Translations under genes and position numbers: made by a program
Notes under the pieces: generated by a model
The model's input: only the letters and a program-made list of their open reading frames with translations
Database searches by the model: none
What the model was told of the DNA's origin: nothing
Part shown: one piece after another, positions 8,721 to 19,488 of the stretch
Numbering within the stretch: position 1 is the stretch's first letter
Layout: each line of letters opens with the position of its first letter
Assembly: GCF_000332235.1 (NCBI RefSeq)
Contig: NZ_CM001775.1
Span: 2,696,230 to 2,760,229, forward strand
From: Geminocystis herdmanii PCC 6308
GTDB lineage: Bacteria > Cyanobacteriota > Cyanobacteriia > Cyanobacteriales > Cyanobacteriaceae
Length of the DNA stretch: 64,000 nucleotides
Reading direction: 5' to 3'

Positions 8721-9461
8721 ATGACACAATCGAGCTTCAAACAAAGATACTCTTTCCCCCTTGATTCCCCCATAAAAAGATTAACTTTTGAAGAATACTT
8801 AAAGTACGAAGACAACACAGATACTAAATATGAACTTTATCGGGGGAAATTAATACCAATGGCGACACCAACAGGTTTACATACGAGAATTTGTAATTAT
8901 TTAGTATATCAATTTCAAGTGTTTTTTGCCTCTGTGGAACTTAATGTAGTGGCGATTAATGATGTGGGAGTGAGAACAGGAATTGATAGTTCTCGTATCC
9001 CAGATGTTATCATCAGCACAAGGGAATTATGGGAAAAAGTGTGCGATCGCAAAGGTTCGGGAGTGTTTGATTTACAAGAGACACCGAGATTAGTGGTAGA
9101 AGTATCTAGCGAAAATTGGCGAGAAGACTATATTTTAACAAGAGCCGAATATGCTTTGATTGAAATACCAGAATATTGGATTATAGATGCGAATAAACAA
9201 CGAATCAGAATTTTAACCCATCCCGAAGGGGAAGATGGTTACGAATATAATGATTTTGTATCGGGAGAAACAATTAACTCTTTGGAGTTTCCTGATTTAA
9301 GTTTATCCGTTGATGAATTACTTGCACCTCTAGTTGTAGAGGATTTAATCAAAGCACAACAGGTGGAACGTAAACAATTAGAATTACAACTAGAACAAGA
9401 ACGTCAACGTGCTGAAAAGTTGGAAAGACTCTTAAGGGAGAAAGGAATTAGCATCGAGTAA
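8721..9461 (+). CDS. Uma2 family endonuclease-like protein with C-terminal coiled coil
   Basis: 246 residues. Core motifs: LTFEEYLKYEDNTDTKYELY, IPDVIISTREL, PRLVVEVSSENWREDYILTR (catalytic-type E and surrounding) and YALIEIPEYWIIDANKQRIR. The last 40 residues form a charged coiled coil (KAQQVERKQLELQLEQERQR), a common tail on Uma2 proteins. Divergent from the 210-residue Uma2 gene; the two are only distantly similar, so this is not a recent duplication. Function unknown beyond fold. Confidence 0.88.
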   Translation: MTQSSFKQRYSFPLDSPIKRLTFEEYLKYEDNTDTKYELYRGKLIPMATPTGLHTRICNYLVYQFQVFFASVELNVVAINDVGVRTGIDSSRIPDVIISTRELWEKVCDRKGSGVFDLQETPRLVVEVSSENWREDYILTRAEYALIEIPEYWIIDANKQRIRILTHPEGEDGYEYNDFVSGETINSLEFPDLSLSVDELLAPLVVEDLIKAQQVERKQLELQLEQERQRAEKLERLLREKGISIE

Positions 9462-9631
9462 AAGAAAAAGAAGAAAAGCAATAAACATAAGTTTTTTATA
9501 AATTCTTTAACCTAATACCTAATACCTAACACCTTTCCTCATCAGAAGACGATGAGACAACCCCTAATCATTAATAGTTCGGAAACCCGTACAATCAAGG
9601 TACTTGCTATGGTCATAAATTTTCGGTTAAA

Positions 9632-9658
9632 TTAGCACTCGTAAGGTGAGAGCGCTAA
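9632..9658. promoter_or_regulatory. CIRCE operator (HrcA binding site)
   Basis: TTAGCACTC, nine bases, GAGCGCTAA: an almost perfect CIRCE inverted repeat (one mismatch from GAGTGCTAA). It stands 56 bp before groES, the standard position for heat-shock control of groESL by the HrcA repressor. Confidence 0.95.
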
Positions 9659-9713
9659 AAATAAAACGACTCACTGAAAAACCATAGTTAACTAAAAAAG
9701 GAGTAAACCATCA

Positions 9714-10025
9714 ATGGCAGCAATTACCATTAATGTATCAACAGTAAAGCCTTTAGGCGATCGAGTTTTCGTTAAAGTAAGTGAAGCAGAAGAAAAAACT
9801 GCGGGTGGAATCTACTTACCTGACAACGCCAAAGAGAAACCCCAAGTAGGAGAAGTCGTCACCGTTGGGGATGGAAAAGTAAACGATAAAGGAGAACGTA
9901 CTCCCGTTGAAGTAAAAGTTGGCGACAAAGTACTTTATTCCAAATATGCAGGTACAGACATCAAATTAGGTGGCGATGACTACGTTTTACTCTCCGAAAA
10001 AGACATCCTTGCAGTAGTTTCCTAA
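9714..10025 (+). CDS. groES: Co-chaperonin GroES
   Basis: 103 residues, full length. Forms the heptameric lid of the GroEL folding chamber in the cytosol. Recognised by [20 protein letters not shown], the mobile loop [14 protein letters not shown], and [20 protein letters not shown]. Good ribosome site (AAAAAAGGAG) upstream of the ATG. First gene of groESL, under the CIRCE operator at 9632; groEL follows after 111 bp. Confidence 0.98.
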   Translation: MAAITINVSTVKPLGDRVFVKVSEAEEKTAGGIYLPDNAKEKPQVGEVVTVGDGKVNDKGERTPVEVKVGDKVLYSKYAGTDIKLGGDDYVLLSEKDILAVVS

Positions 10026-10043
10026 CTCCGTAAATTTCATAGT

Positions 10044-10069
10044 AGGTTGGGTTGAGGTACGAAACCCAA
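10044..10069. other. Intercistronic hairpin in groESL
   Basis: GGTTGGGTT and AACCCAA pair around a short loop (GAGGTACGA). It lies between groES and groEL and has no T tract, so it is more likely an mRNA-stability or attenuation hairpin, or one of the dispersed GTTGGGTT palindromes. A related palindrome follows groEL at 11776. Confidence 0.5.
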
Positions 10070-10130
10070 ATAATCCGTTCGATCGTACCAAAAATTATTA
10101 CAAATTATACAAAAAAATCAAGAGAATTGA

Positions 10131-11762
<1,632 letters not shown>

Positions 11763-11775
11763 TCCTTGAAATTGT

Positions 11776-11843
11776 GTTGGGTTTCATTCTTCAACCCAAC
11801 CTACAAGATAAATAAATGGGTGGGCAATGCCCACCTTTTTTTT
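11776..11843 (+). terminator. Tandem hairpins ending groESL, rho-independent type
   Basis: First hairpin GTTGGGTT/AACCCAAC (11776-11800), second GGTGGGC/GCCCACC (11819-11835) followed at once by eight T. The second one is a good intrinsic terminator. The same GGTGGGCAATGCCCACC core also occurs at 39823-39839 and, as GGTGGGTATTGCCCACC, at 22855-22871. Confidence 0.8.
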
Positions 11844-11937
11844 GTGTAAAAATAAATATATTATTGTTTATAATTTCGTTAACTATTGAGGATATTAAAA
11901 ATGTTAGTATTATATTAATTAAGTCAAGGAGGTAGTT

Positions 11938-12789
11938 GTGGTCAAAATTTTTTCTCCAAAACAGCAAAATCCCAATTTTTTGTCAAATAAACTCATTGGT
12001 ATAGACGAGCAAAAAAAAATATTAGAAGCCTTTTGTAATTTTGTTTGGTCACAAGATTGGCAGGAACAATCTAAAACACTTCATTTTATGTCAACCATTT
12101 TATTATATGGTCCACCCGGAACGGGAAAAACATCATTGTTAAAAGAAGTTGCTAATAATTTTGAAATAAATGGTATTAAGTATTATCGAGAAAGTTTAGA
12201 CCTTTTGGTTGATAAAGAGTTAGGGGAAACATCAAAAGCAATTAAAGAGTTATTTGAGCAAATTATTGAACAGGGAAAATGTGGAAAAAAAGTATTTTTA
12301 CAGTTAGATGATATAGATTCTGTGTTATCTTCTCGTTTTATGAGTAATGAATCATCAGGGGTTAGACGAGGGGTTAATACCTTCTTGATACAATTAGATG
12401 AATTATTACAAATAGATTTTGAATACACTCCCGTGATTGCCGCTACAACAAATATGTTTTCAAATTTAGATTCAGCTATTAAAAGGAGATTTTCTTTAAA
12501 GATTAAAGTTGATCCTATTTTAAATAGAATACAACTTGAGGATTTGTTGAGTCCCATTGAAAAAATAATTGGTAGTCAATTACAAATTGATTATGATTTA
12601 ATAGAAAGTATTACTAAAGAAAAAAAATTTACTCCTTATGATATTATATTAGTTATGCAAAAGTTATTTTTAAATAGCTTAATTGGAAATGAAATTCAAT
12701 TTCAACAGTTTATTGACGAATTAAATAGTTCTGAATCATCAAAAGTGTCTTTTGAAAAACAAGAACAGGCTTATTCTTTACTTCAATAA
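11938..12789 (+). CDS. AAA-family ATPase, first gene of an unassigned four-gene cassette
   Basis: 283 residues. One AAA module: Walker A GPPGTGKT (residues 58-65), Walker B VFLQLDD (119-125, the usual catalytic Glu replaced by Asp), sensor 1 AATTN (168-172) and an Arg-finger-like KRRF (182-185), then a small helical lid. There is no second domain, so the partner function should come from the genes after it. The GTG start at 11938 is chosen because of a perfect AAGGAGG at 11926-11932. Three small genes follow with spacings of +9, -1 and +1 bp, each behind AAGGAG or AAAGGAG. No CGATCG is seen from about 11665 to 13877, unlike the flanks, so transfer is likely. Not recognised as a known system. 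Confidence 0.88.
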   Translation: MVKIFSPKQQNPNFLSNKLIGIDEQKKILEAFCNFVWSQDWQEQSKTLHFMSTILLYGPPGTGKTSLLKEVANNFEINGIKYYRESLDLLVDKELGETSKAIKELFEQIIEQGKCGKKVFLQLDDIDSVLSSRFMSNESSGVRRGVNTFLIQLDELLQIDFEYTPVIAATTNMFSNLDSAIKRRFSLKIKVDPILNRIQLEDLLSPIEKIIGSQLQIDYDLIESITKEKKFTPYDIILVMQKLFLNSLIGNEIQFQQFIDELNSSESSKVSFEKQEQAYSLLQ

Positions 12790-12798
12790 AGGAGAATT

Positions 12799-13026
12799 AT
12801 GACAGATACAAGAAGTTCGGGAAGGAAAACTATTGATTCATACATCAAACATGAGGATATGGTTGATAATGCGGTTAAATTAGGCGCAAAAAATGGTTTA
12901 AAAGTGGAAGCTACTACTGAGAATGACTCAAGAGGAGACATCAAAGTAGCAAAGGAAGATTCAAAAAAATATTTGGATTTACTCGGAGATACTATTGATA
13001 AAAATCAAGCAAGGAGAAATAAGTAA
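12799..13026 (+). CDS. Small charged protein of the AAA cassette
   Basis: 75 residues, very hydrophilic (SSGRKTIDSYIKHEDMVDNA and TTENDSRGDIKVAKEDSKKY). No membrane segment, signal or known motif is visible. The ribosome site AAAGGAG lies 6 bp before the ATG, and its stop codon overlaps the next start (TAATG). Tight coupling to the ATPase gene argues for a shared function, for instance as adaptor or substrate; that is inference. Confidence 0.75.
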   Translation: MTDTRSSGRKTIDSYIKHEDMVDNAVKLGAKNGLKVEATTENDSRGDIKVAKEDSKKYLDLLGDTIDKNQARRNK

Positions 13027-13250
13027 TGTCCGAAAATTCTGATTATATTGAAGTTAAAGCATATTCTTCCGCTATACCTCCAAGCAAAGCTAAAAAAATA
13101 GCTGAAAAAGGAGTTTCGGGGGTTATCTCAGGTGGACCTATATCGGATAAATCAAAAAAAATATTTAATGATCATGATATATGGTATCGAGAAAATGTTG
13201 AACCCAGTGATTTAGAATCTGAAAGTAGAGAAATAGAAAAGGAGAATTAA
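13026..13250 (+). CDS. Small alpha/beta protein of the AAA cassette
   Basis: 74 residues. Not recognised. The sequence YIEVKAYSSAIPPSKAKKIA followed by GVSGVISGGPISDKSKKIF and then IWYRENVEPSDL suggests a single helix-strand-helix-strand unit, like a fragment of a Rossmann-like or nuclease-like fold, but no catalytic motif can be named. The start overlaps the previous stop by one base, so translation is probably coupled. Confidence 0.75.
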   Translation: MSENSDYIEVKAYSSAIPPSKAKKIAEKGVSGVISGGPISDKSKKIFNDHDIWYRENVEPSDLESESREIEKEN

Positions 13251-13251
13251 T

Positions 13252-13656
13252 ATGGATTTTGACTTTTATGATAAAAAATTAAAACCAGTTGGAACAGTTA
13301 GTGTTGGAGCAGAATTAATGAAAAAAATTATGTCAACTACAACTATCCCTAAATTAGAAACTAATGGAGAACTTCCTCCAGATAGTTCTCTTGACAAAGA
13401 TGAACTCAGTGATTTGATTACATTGTCAACTATAGAAAAAGATTTTATTGGCAAAGAATTAAGTGAACTTTTATCAGGAGAATTTTATAAAGAAATTGAG
13501 GACAAAAAACGAAATTCAATATCAGATTATGGTGAAACAATACAAGAAAAAATTTCCGATGACAGCAATAACACTCATAAAAGCAACGCACAAGTTGTTG
13601 TAGAGTTACTTTCATATCTTGTAAATGACAACATTACTCATTTTCGTTTAGGTTAA
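13252..13656 (+). CDS. Hypothetical protein, last gene of the AAA cassette
   Basis: 134 residues, acidic and soluble. Helical segments at about 55-85 (DELSDLITLSTIEKDFIGKE) and 110-130 (AQVVVELLSYLVNDNITHF). No known family recognised. It has a strong AAAAGGAG site and begins one base after the previous stop. No clear terminator follows. In the gap after it (13690-13725), a short stretch resembles the inner part of the MITE at 1696 (GATAGGAAAAATACTTAAAA, then ATCAAGGTTTTG), which may mark the right edge of an insertion. Confidence 0.75.
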   Translation: MDFDFYDKKLKPVGTVSVGAELMKKIMSTTTIPKLETNGELPPDSSLDKDELSDLITLSTIEKDFIGKELSELLSGEFYKEIEDKKRNSISDYGETIQEKISDDSNNTHKSNAQVVVELLSYLVNDNITHFRLG

Positions 13657-13896
13657 TAAAATTTTTCTTATGTGATAGTTGATTACTGTAGAAGATAGGA
13701 AAAATACTTAAAAATCAAGGTTTTGTTATATGTAAACACAAATACACAAAAATCTTGTCAAAAAATTATGGCACAAGTTCGTCTAAGAATCTTTCAAGTG
13801 TTATTTAAAATATTATAAAAAGCATTCTTTCTTTCGTTTTGACGATAAAACAAACGATTGGTTTGTTTACTCTCAGATAAATCGATCGAACCTAAA

Positions 13897-14367
13897 CTAT
13901 TTAATTTCAAATTGTTTCCATAAAATTAAGGCATCTTCTCCAGTACTTTTATAATATTTTTTGCGTCTTCCTGCTTCTTTAAAACCAAATTTTTCATATA
14001 AACTCAAGGCTTTGATATTATTTTCTCCCACTTCTAAAGTCGCTCTTTCTAAAGATTTATTTTGCGCTTCTTTTAATAATTTAGTTAATAATAATTTACC
14101 AAAACCTTGCCCTTGAAAATCTGGATGAATCGCTAAAATAGTTAAATGTGCCTCCTCAAGAATTGACCAAAAACAACCTAAACCAATCACTTTTTCGGTA
14201 TTATTAATATCAATAGTTAGAACTAATAAACAACTATTAGGGCTTTCTATTTCTCTTTTATAACCGTCTAAACTCCATAAACCGCCAAAACAAAGATGAT
14301 CTAATTCTAAGACTTGATCTAGTTCTTTTTTGGTTAAATTCTTTATATTAATTATTTCTAAACTCAT
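13897..14367 (-). CDS. rimI: Ribosomal protein S18 alanine N-acetyltransferase RimI (GNAT)
   Basis: 156 residues, full-length GNAT fold. The acetyl-CoA loop is HPDFQGQGFGKLLLTKLL (Q/R-x-x-G-x-G/A), followed by RATLEVGENNIKALSLYEKF, the RimI-type motif with the catalytic-region Glu and Tyr, and the C-terminal GFKEAGRRKKYYKSTGEDAL. Acetylates the N-terminal Ala of ribosomal protein S18 in the family prototype; other N-terminal targets are possible. Monocistronic, facing the AAA cassette. Confidence 0.88.
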   Translation of the reverse strand: MSLEIINIKNLTKKELDQVLELDHLCFGGLWSLDGYKREIESPNSCLLVLTIDINNTEKVIGLGCFWSILEEAHLTILAIHPDFQGQGFGKLLLTKLLKEAQNKSLERATLEVGENNIKALSLYEKFGFKEAGRRKKYYKSTGEDALILWKQFEIK

Positions 14368-14447
14368 ATAAGTTAAGTATTAAATATTAACGAAGGATGA
14401 TGTTTTTCTGTGCATTATCTCGGTTAATTTTTTAGCTATTTATTAAT

Positions 14448-14756
14448 TTATATAATCCATTCGGAAGTTCGATCGCCCAAATCAAGGGAAAAACTAACGG
14501 CTTTACCCAAGCGTGGGCGACTTTTGGCTTCTTGAATACCATTTTCCACCTGAGAAATGACTCCCCAAGAGGTGATATAGTTGGCGATTTCGTCTAAATG
14601 TAGAAGATACTCTGATTCATTCCAATGAAAGGAGGCTTGTTCTAAATATTTCCACATTACCTGAAAATAGATTTTATCCTTAATATTGATCACTTGAATA
14701 TCATAGGAATATCCCCATTTATTGAAAATTAATTCTCTTAATTCTTTTCCTGTCAT
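14448..14756 (-). CDS. DUF3067 family protein
   Basis: 102 residues. The pattern MTGKELRELIFNKWGYSYDI, WKYLEQASFHWNESEYLLHL and KSRPRLGKAVSFSLDLGDR is that of DUF3067, a small soluble family found in cyanobacteria and plastid-bearing eukaryotes. Function unknown. Same strand as rimI and nadK but separated by more than 80 and 260 bp, so an operon is unlikely. Confidence 0.88.
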   Translation of the reverse strand: MTGKELRELIFNKWGYSYDIQVINIKDKIYFQVMWKYLEQASFHWNESEYLLHLDEIANYITSWGVISQVENGIQEAKSRPRLGKAVSFSLDLGDRTSEWII

Positions 14757-15017
14757 AAATAGACTTCTCCAAAGATATATTTTGACCTTTTTTGTGGTTT
14801 TTTCCCTTTTGCTCTTTGTTCCTTCGTTTCAATTAAAATATAGAAACATTTTACCTCATAAGGGTAGAAATTACAATAGATAATTTTGGTTCTGTTAAAG
14901 ATTCTTTAGTTTCTTCATCGATAATATTTTTTGATGATAAAATAAATTATCTCATTATCTATTTTCAAGTTAAATTGACTTTTTTTATTGATAGCTAAAA
15001 TTGCCCTATTCGGAGGT

Positions 15018-15938
15018 TTAATTACGGTGATTATTTTCACAATAAATTCTTGCTCCAGCCCATTGTAATTTTTCTCGTAAAGTTTTATAAAATGAATGTG
15101 CTTCCCTTAAAATAATAAATTGGGCTTGACATTGTGCCATACTTATACTTACCCATTGTCCGGGCCAAATAGAGGTAGCTAATACTCCATCCATCCATAG
15201 TTTATTATTCAATTCGTAATCTCCCAGTGTCCATATACTTACAACCGATCGAGGAGGTAATAATAAAGGGCGACTAGATAAACTCAAAGGACATATGGGG
15301 GTAACAGCGATCGCACTCATCCCCGGATGTATAATCGGGCCACTAGCAGAAGCAGTATAACAGGTTGAACCCGTAGGAGTAGAAACGATTAAACCATCAC
15401 CATGATACTGATCTACTACTTCTCCATCCACTTCCATTTCAAGGATAGCTGTGGGCATTCTATCCAAACAAGCAGGTTTAACACACATCTCATTTAAGCA
15501 AAAAAATCGATCGCTCACTGCTTCAATATCATTTTTATTTCTCTCCCATATTTGCGCTTCCAACATCATGCGCCTTTCTACGGCATATAAATCATTTTCA
15601 AGACGATACCACAGGTTTTCTGTATCCTGAAAAAGACTAAAAGGTTCAGTTAAAAATCCTAAATGTCCTCCCACATTAACCGCTAAAATGGGGATATTTT
15701 CTGGGGATAAATGACGGGCTGCAGCTAAAATTGTCCCGTCTCCCCCTAATATAATACCAAGATCGATCGACTGAGTAGCAGAAGCCAAAAATACAGGATA
15801 AGGATTATCTTTAAAACCACTAGGACCTAATAATACCTTACAATCACGGGCTTCCAACTCTTTAGCACATCTTTCCGCCCATGCTTTACTATCCCTATCC
15901 CCAGCTTTATAGGCAATAATTACTTGTTTTAACCGCAC
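15018..15938 (-). CDS. nadK: NAD(+) kinase
   Basis: 306 residues. Phosphorylates NAD to NADP. The signature GGDGT is present (LGIILGGDGTILAAARHL), with the second conserved region YHGDGLIVSTPTGSTCYTAS and later PICPLSLSSRPLLLPPRSVV. Length fits the cyanobacterial longer form (usually two nadK paralogues per genome; which one this is cannot be told). ATG at 15938 opens directly with MRLKQVIIAYKAGD, as in homologues. Divergent from ilvC. Confidence 0.94.
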   Translation of the reverse strand: MRLKQVIIAYKAGDRDSKAWAERCAKELEARDCKVLLGPSGFKDNPYPVFLASATQSIDLGIILGGDGTILAAARHLSPENIPILAVNVGGHLGFLTEPFSLFQDTENLWYRLENDLYAVERRMMLEAQIWERNKNDIEAVSDRFFCLNEMCVKPACLDRMPTAILEMEVDGEVVDQYHGDGLIVSTPTGSTCYTASASGPIIHPGMSAIAVTPICPLSLSSRPLLLPPRSVVSIWTLGDYELNNKLWMDGVLATSIWPGQWVSISMAQCQAQFIILREAHSFYKTLREKLQWAGARIYCENNHRN

Positions 15939-16099
15939 GATTTTTCTAATCTAATTTTTTTTATTTTATCCTAATGGGAAAAATCTCAACTTTGGATTTT
16001 TGGTAAAATGACGAAGTCTTAAATTGATTAAAGATTGAGACTGATTTTAGGATACAATACAAGGTTGCTCACTAAATTTAAAATTTTATACAGAGGTAA

Positions 16100-17098
<999 letters not shown>

Positions 17099-17140
17099 TC
17101 CCAAGGTTTTAGGTGTTAGGTTTTAGGTAATAAGAATACT

Positions 17141-17389
17141 ATGAAAAAATTACTAATTTTCCTCATTACTTTTTATCGTCGCTTCATTTCTCCTCTATTC
17201 CCTCCTAGTTGTCGGTTTATACCAACTTGTTCTCAATATGCTTTAGAGGCGATCGAGCGTCATGGTACAATCAAGGGTAGTTGTTTGAGTGTGCGCAGAG
17301 TTTGCCGTTGTCATCCTTTTCATCAAGGTGGTTATGATCCTGTTCCTTCATTATCGGATAATTTGACTTCTTTGCTCGATGGAGATTAA
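17141..17389 (+). CDS. yidD: Membrane protein insertion efficiency factor YidD
   Basis: 82 residues, full length. A small amphipathic helix at the N-terminus ([20 protein letters not shown]) is followed by the family signature with three Cys: [20 protein letters not shown], then [17 protein letters not shown]. Assists YidC-dependent membrane insertion. Only 42 bp after ilvC, so possibly read through from it, although the gap holds a TTTTAGGTGTTAGG-type repeat. Confidence 0.93.
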   Translation: MKKLLIFLITFYRRFISPLFPPSCRFIPTCSQYALEAIERHGTIKGSCLSVRRVCRCHPFHQGGYDPVPSLSDNLTSLLDGD

Positions 17390-17428
17390 ATAGTAGTAGA
17401 GTTGTTACACCCTACTTTCTTTTTTTCT

Positions 17429-17454
17429 CACGCAAAGACGCAAAGGCACAAAGA
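17429..17454. repeat. Heptamer tandem repeat, CGCAAAG type (short copy)
   Basis: CACGCAAAGACGCAAAGGCACAAAG between yidD and rpmF; same motif as 812-856 and 47175-47214. Confidence 0.65.
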
Positions 17455-17458
17455 AATA

Positions 17459-17632
17459 CTATTCTTCTGTTTCTTCTTCCTCAGTAGGGTAAACAAAACT
17501 ATTGGATTTACCACTTAATACCGATTTACCTAATGCTAATGCTCTTTGGGCTTGTAATTCCGCTTTTTTAATCCAATGCGCTCGACGTTGATTTCTTTTC
17601 GATTTAGATGTTTTCTTCTTAGGTACTGCCAT
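17459..17632 (-). CDS. rpmF: Ribosomal protein bL32
   Basis: 57 residues read on the minus strand. The N-terminus [20 protein letters not shown] is diagnostic of bL32, a component of the large ribosomal subunit; [20 protein letters not shown] and an acidic [10 protein letters not shown] tail follow. The Cys pair of zinc-binding L32 forms is absent, usual for cyanobacteria. Convergent with yidD, with a heptamer repeat in the narrow gap. Confidence 0.95.
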   Translation of the reverse strand: MAVPKKKTSKSKRNQRRAHWIKKAELQAQRALALGKSVLSGKSNSFVYPTEEEETEE

Positions 17633-17718
17633 GAATTTTTATATAATATTTTGATTATTGGACAATTTTACTATTCTAACCTGATTCGATCGATACTGAC
17701 AATATTAACATCTTAAAA

Positions 17719-17805
17719 GATAAAATAAGATATTTGACTAACGAAGAAGGAACAAAAACCGATGTTTTAGTGCCATTAGCTATCTGGAATAATCATCAGG
17801 AAGTT
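17719..17805 (+). pseudogene. Possible Phd/RelB-type antitoxin remnant
   Basis: Plus-strand frame reading IRYLTNEEGTKTDVLVPLAI, which resembles the N-terminal part of Phd-like antitoxins (x-Y-V-T-D-E-x-G-x-x-x-A-V-L-L-P-L). No ATG, no partner toxin, and the frame runs into the antisense of the downstream regulator gene. Low-confidence relic. Confidence 0.35.
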
Positions 17806-19016
17806 TCGCTTTTTAATTCCAGGGGAGAATCACCTGATTTAGAGGATTTTTTCCCACGAAAACATGATTTTATTTTAGCTAAAACTTTCTCTTGATCAAT
17901 GGGTTTTCCTAAAAAACCACTCGCCCCTACCAGTTTACTTCTCACTCGATCGATCATACCATCATTACTGGTTAAAATAATAATTGGGGTATCTTTTAAC
18001 GAAGAAACTCGACGAATTTGCGAACAAATTTCATAACCATTAACAATAGGCATGATTAAGTCTAAAAAAATTAAATCAGGCTTTCTTTTGAGAATTTCTG
18101 GTAAGGCTTTTAAAGGGTTTTGAATAGAGATATATTGATAACCAGCTTCTGTTACAATATGTTCCATAATTTGACAAACTTGGAGGCTATCGTCCACACA
18201 AAGTATCAATTGTTGATGAGTTGTTTTAGTTATTTTATAGTCATGATTAGTAACTCCAATTAAAGTGATTTCTACAGATTGATCTTTTATTTCTACTAAA
18301 GAAATTAGCCCCTGTTCAAAATAAGGTTTTAACCAAAGAGTTAGTTTAATAATAGTTAAATTTAATTTGTCTGCTAATTCTATTAAGGGAAATTTTCCAT
18401 TTAATAAAGATACTAATTTGCTATAAGTATTTTCTTTTCCTTTAAATTTTTGTTTTAATAAAAGAGGATTTTTAATAACTGGGGCATAATTGGGACTAAA
18501 AGAAGTTAAACCAAAGTTTTCCCATTGTTGCCACTGAGGCTCAACGGCTGTTAATACTGTTTCTATTTTTAATAATGTAATCGATACTTTTAAGCCTGAC
18601 TCCTCAGAAAAATTATCTTCTACTACCACCAAATCATAACTAAGTTTTTCTTGATTTTCTGCTTGATAAAGATCAAATAATATTTGTTTTATTCTCTCAT
18701 TAATTAAACATAAAGCCTGTTCTTTTGTAATTAAAAATCTTTGCAATAAAGACACCATTAAATAATAATTCCAACACTCAAATTTTTTAGCTTTATTAAT
18801 ATCAATAAAATGATGATCTAAATGAGGACAATATTTATTTAATAACCTTTCCCATGCTCTATAAGGATGATAACCTCCATCCGCCCAAATTAAACGACTT
18901 AGACAAAAATACAATCGCCATTCTTTTCCTTTGCTATTTTTAATGTCTATTCTGCCTGTAAACTTTTTTCCTTGGAGGGATTGCAGTTTTTGTTTTAGTA
19001 CTCCTGAACTACTCAT
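17796..19016 (-). CDS. PatA-like response regulator (PATAN/DUF4388 + REC)
   Basis: 406 residues. The N-terminal half is a PATAN-type DUF4388 domain (GKKFTGRIDIKNSKGKEWRL, then CLSRLIWADGGYHPYRAWER). The last 130 residues are a phosphoreceiver: acidic pair CVDDS, phospho-acceptor Asp in DLIFLDLIMPIVNGYE, Thr in IIILTSND, Lys in GFLGKPID. Cyanobacterial relatives (PatA, PixG, PilG-like) take part in heterocyst patterning, phototaxis and pilus control. Here no chemotaxis gene cluster adjoins, so the input and output are unknown. An output DNA-binding domain is absent. Confidence 0.88.
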   Translation of the reverse strand: MSSSGVLKQKLQSLQGKKFTGRIDIKNSKGKEWRLYFCLSRLIWADGGYHPYRAWERLLNKYCPHLDHHFIDINKAKKFECWNYYLMVSLLQRFLITKEQALCLINERIKQILFDLYQAENQEKLSYDLVVVEDNFSEESGLKVSITLLKIETVLTAVEPQWQQWENFGLTSFSPNYAPVIKNPLLLKQKFKGKENTYSKLVSLLNGKFPLIELADKLNLTIIKLTLWLKPYFEQGLISLVEIKDQSVEITLIGVTNHDYKITKTTHQQLILCVDDSLQVCQIMEHIVTEAGYQYISIQNPLKALPEILKRKPDLIFLDLIMPIVNGYEICSQIRRVSSLKDTPIIILTSNDGMIDRVRSKLVGASGFLGKPIDQEKVLAKIKSCFRGKKSSKSGDSPLELKSETS

Positions 19017-19488
19017 TGTTTCCCCTTGATGTTCTCACTTAAGTATATCCTCTTTTCGTCATCAACTATGAATTTCATCATCTACAATTTAACGAAAAAA
19101 TTTTGCTGATTTTCAGTTTACTCTTCAGTTACTCTAAAATAATCTCAATTAGCTATACAATTTATTGATGTTGATCAGGTGTATAGTTATTCTTGATCAG
19201 ACGATCGAGATTATCGATTAGACTTCTTGCAGAAGTTGAGTAATGAGTAATGAGTAATAAGTTAAGAAATTTATGTTTTTCACCCTAAAATAGATTTTAC
19301 TTTTTATTTTGCACTCGTGTCTATTATTATTATTTTAGTTCGATCGAACATTTTTATTTCTATGTTATTTTAGAGTAGAAAAGATCAGAAAAAATAAATT
19401 TGTTGACTTTCTTAATAAACACAAAAAGCAGTAAGGGTGTTAGGTTAAATTAAAATGATTAAGACTCTGTTATTTTGAGTGTGATAAA
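19017..19488. other. 472-bp gap without a recognised gene
   Basis: AT-rich. Contains a short tandem heptamer GAGTAAT (19231-19254), a TTCGATCGAA palindrome near 19340, and no frame with good coding character. It separates two divergently read genes, so the promoters of both should lie here, but no clear -35/-10 pair could be chosen. Confidence 0.5.

Noticed and set aside
12183-12557. Minus-strand frame of 124 codons in the AAA gene
   Set aside because: Antisense shadow of a clear AAA domain.
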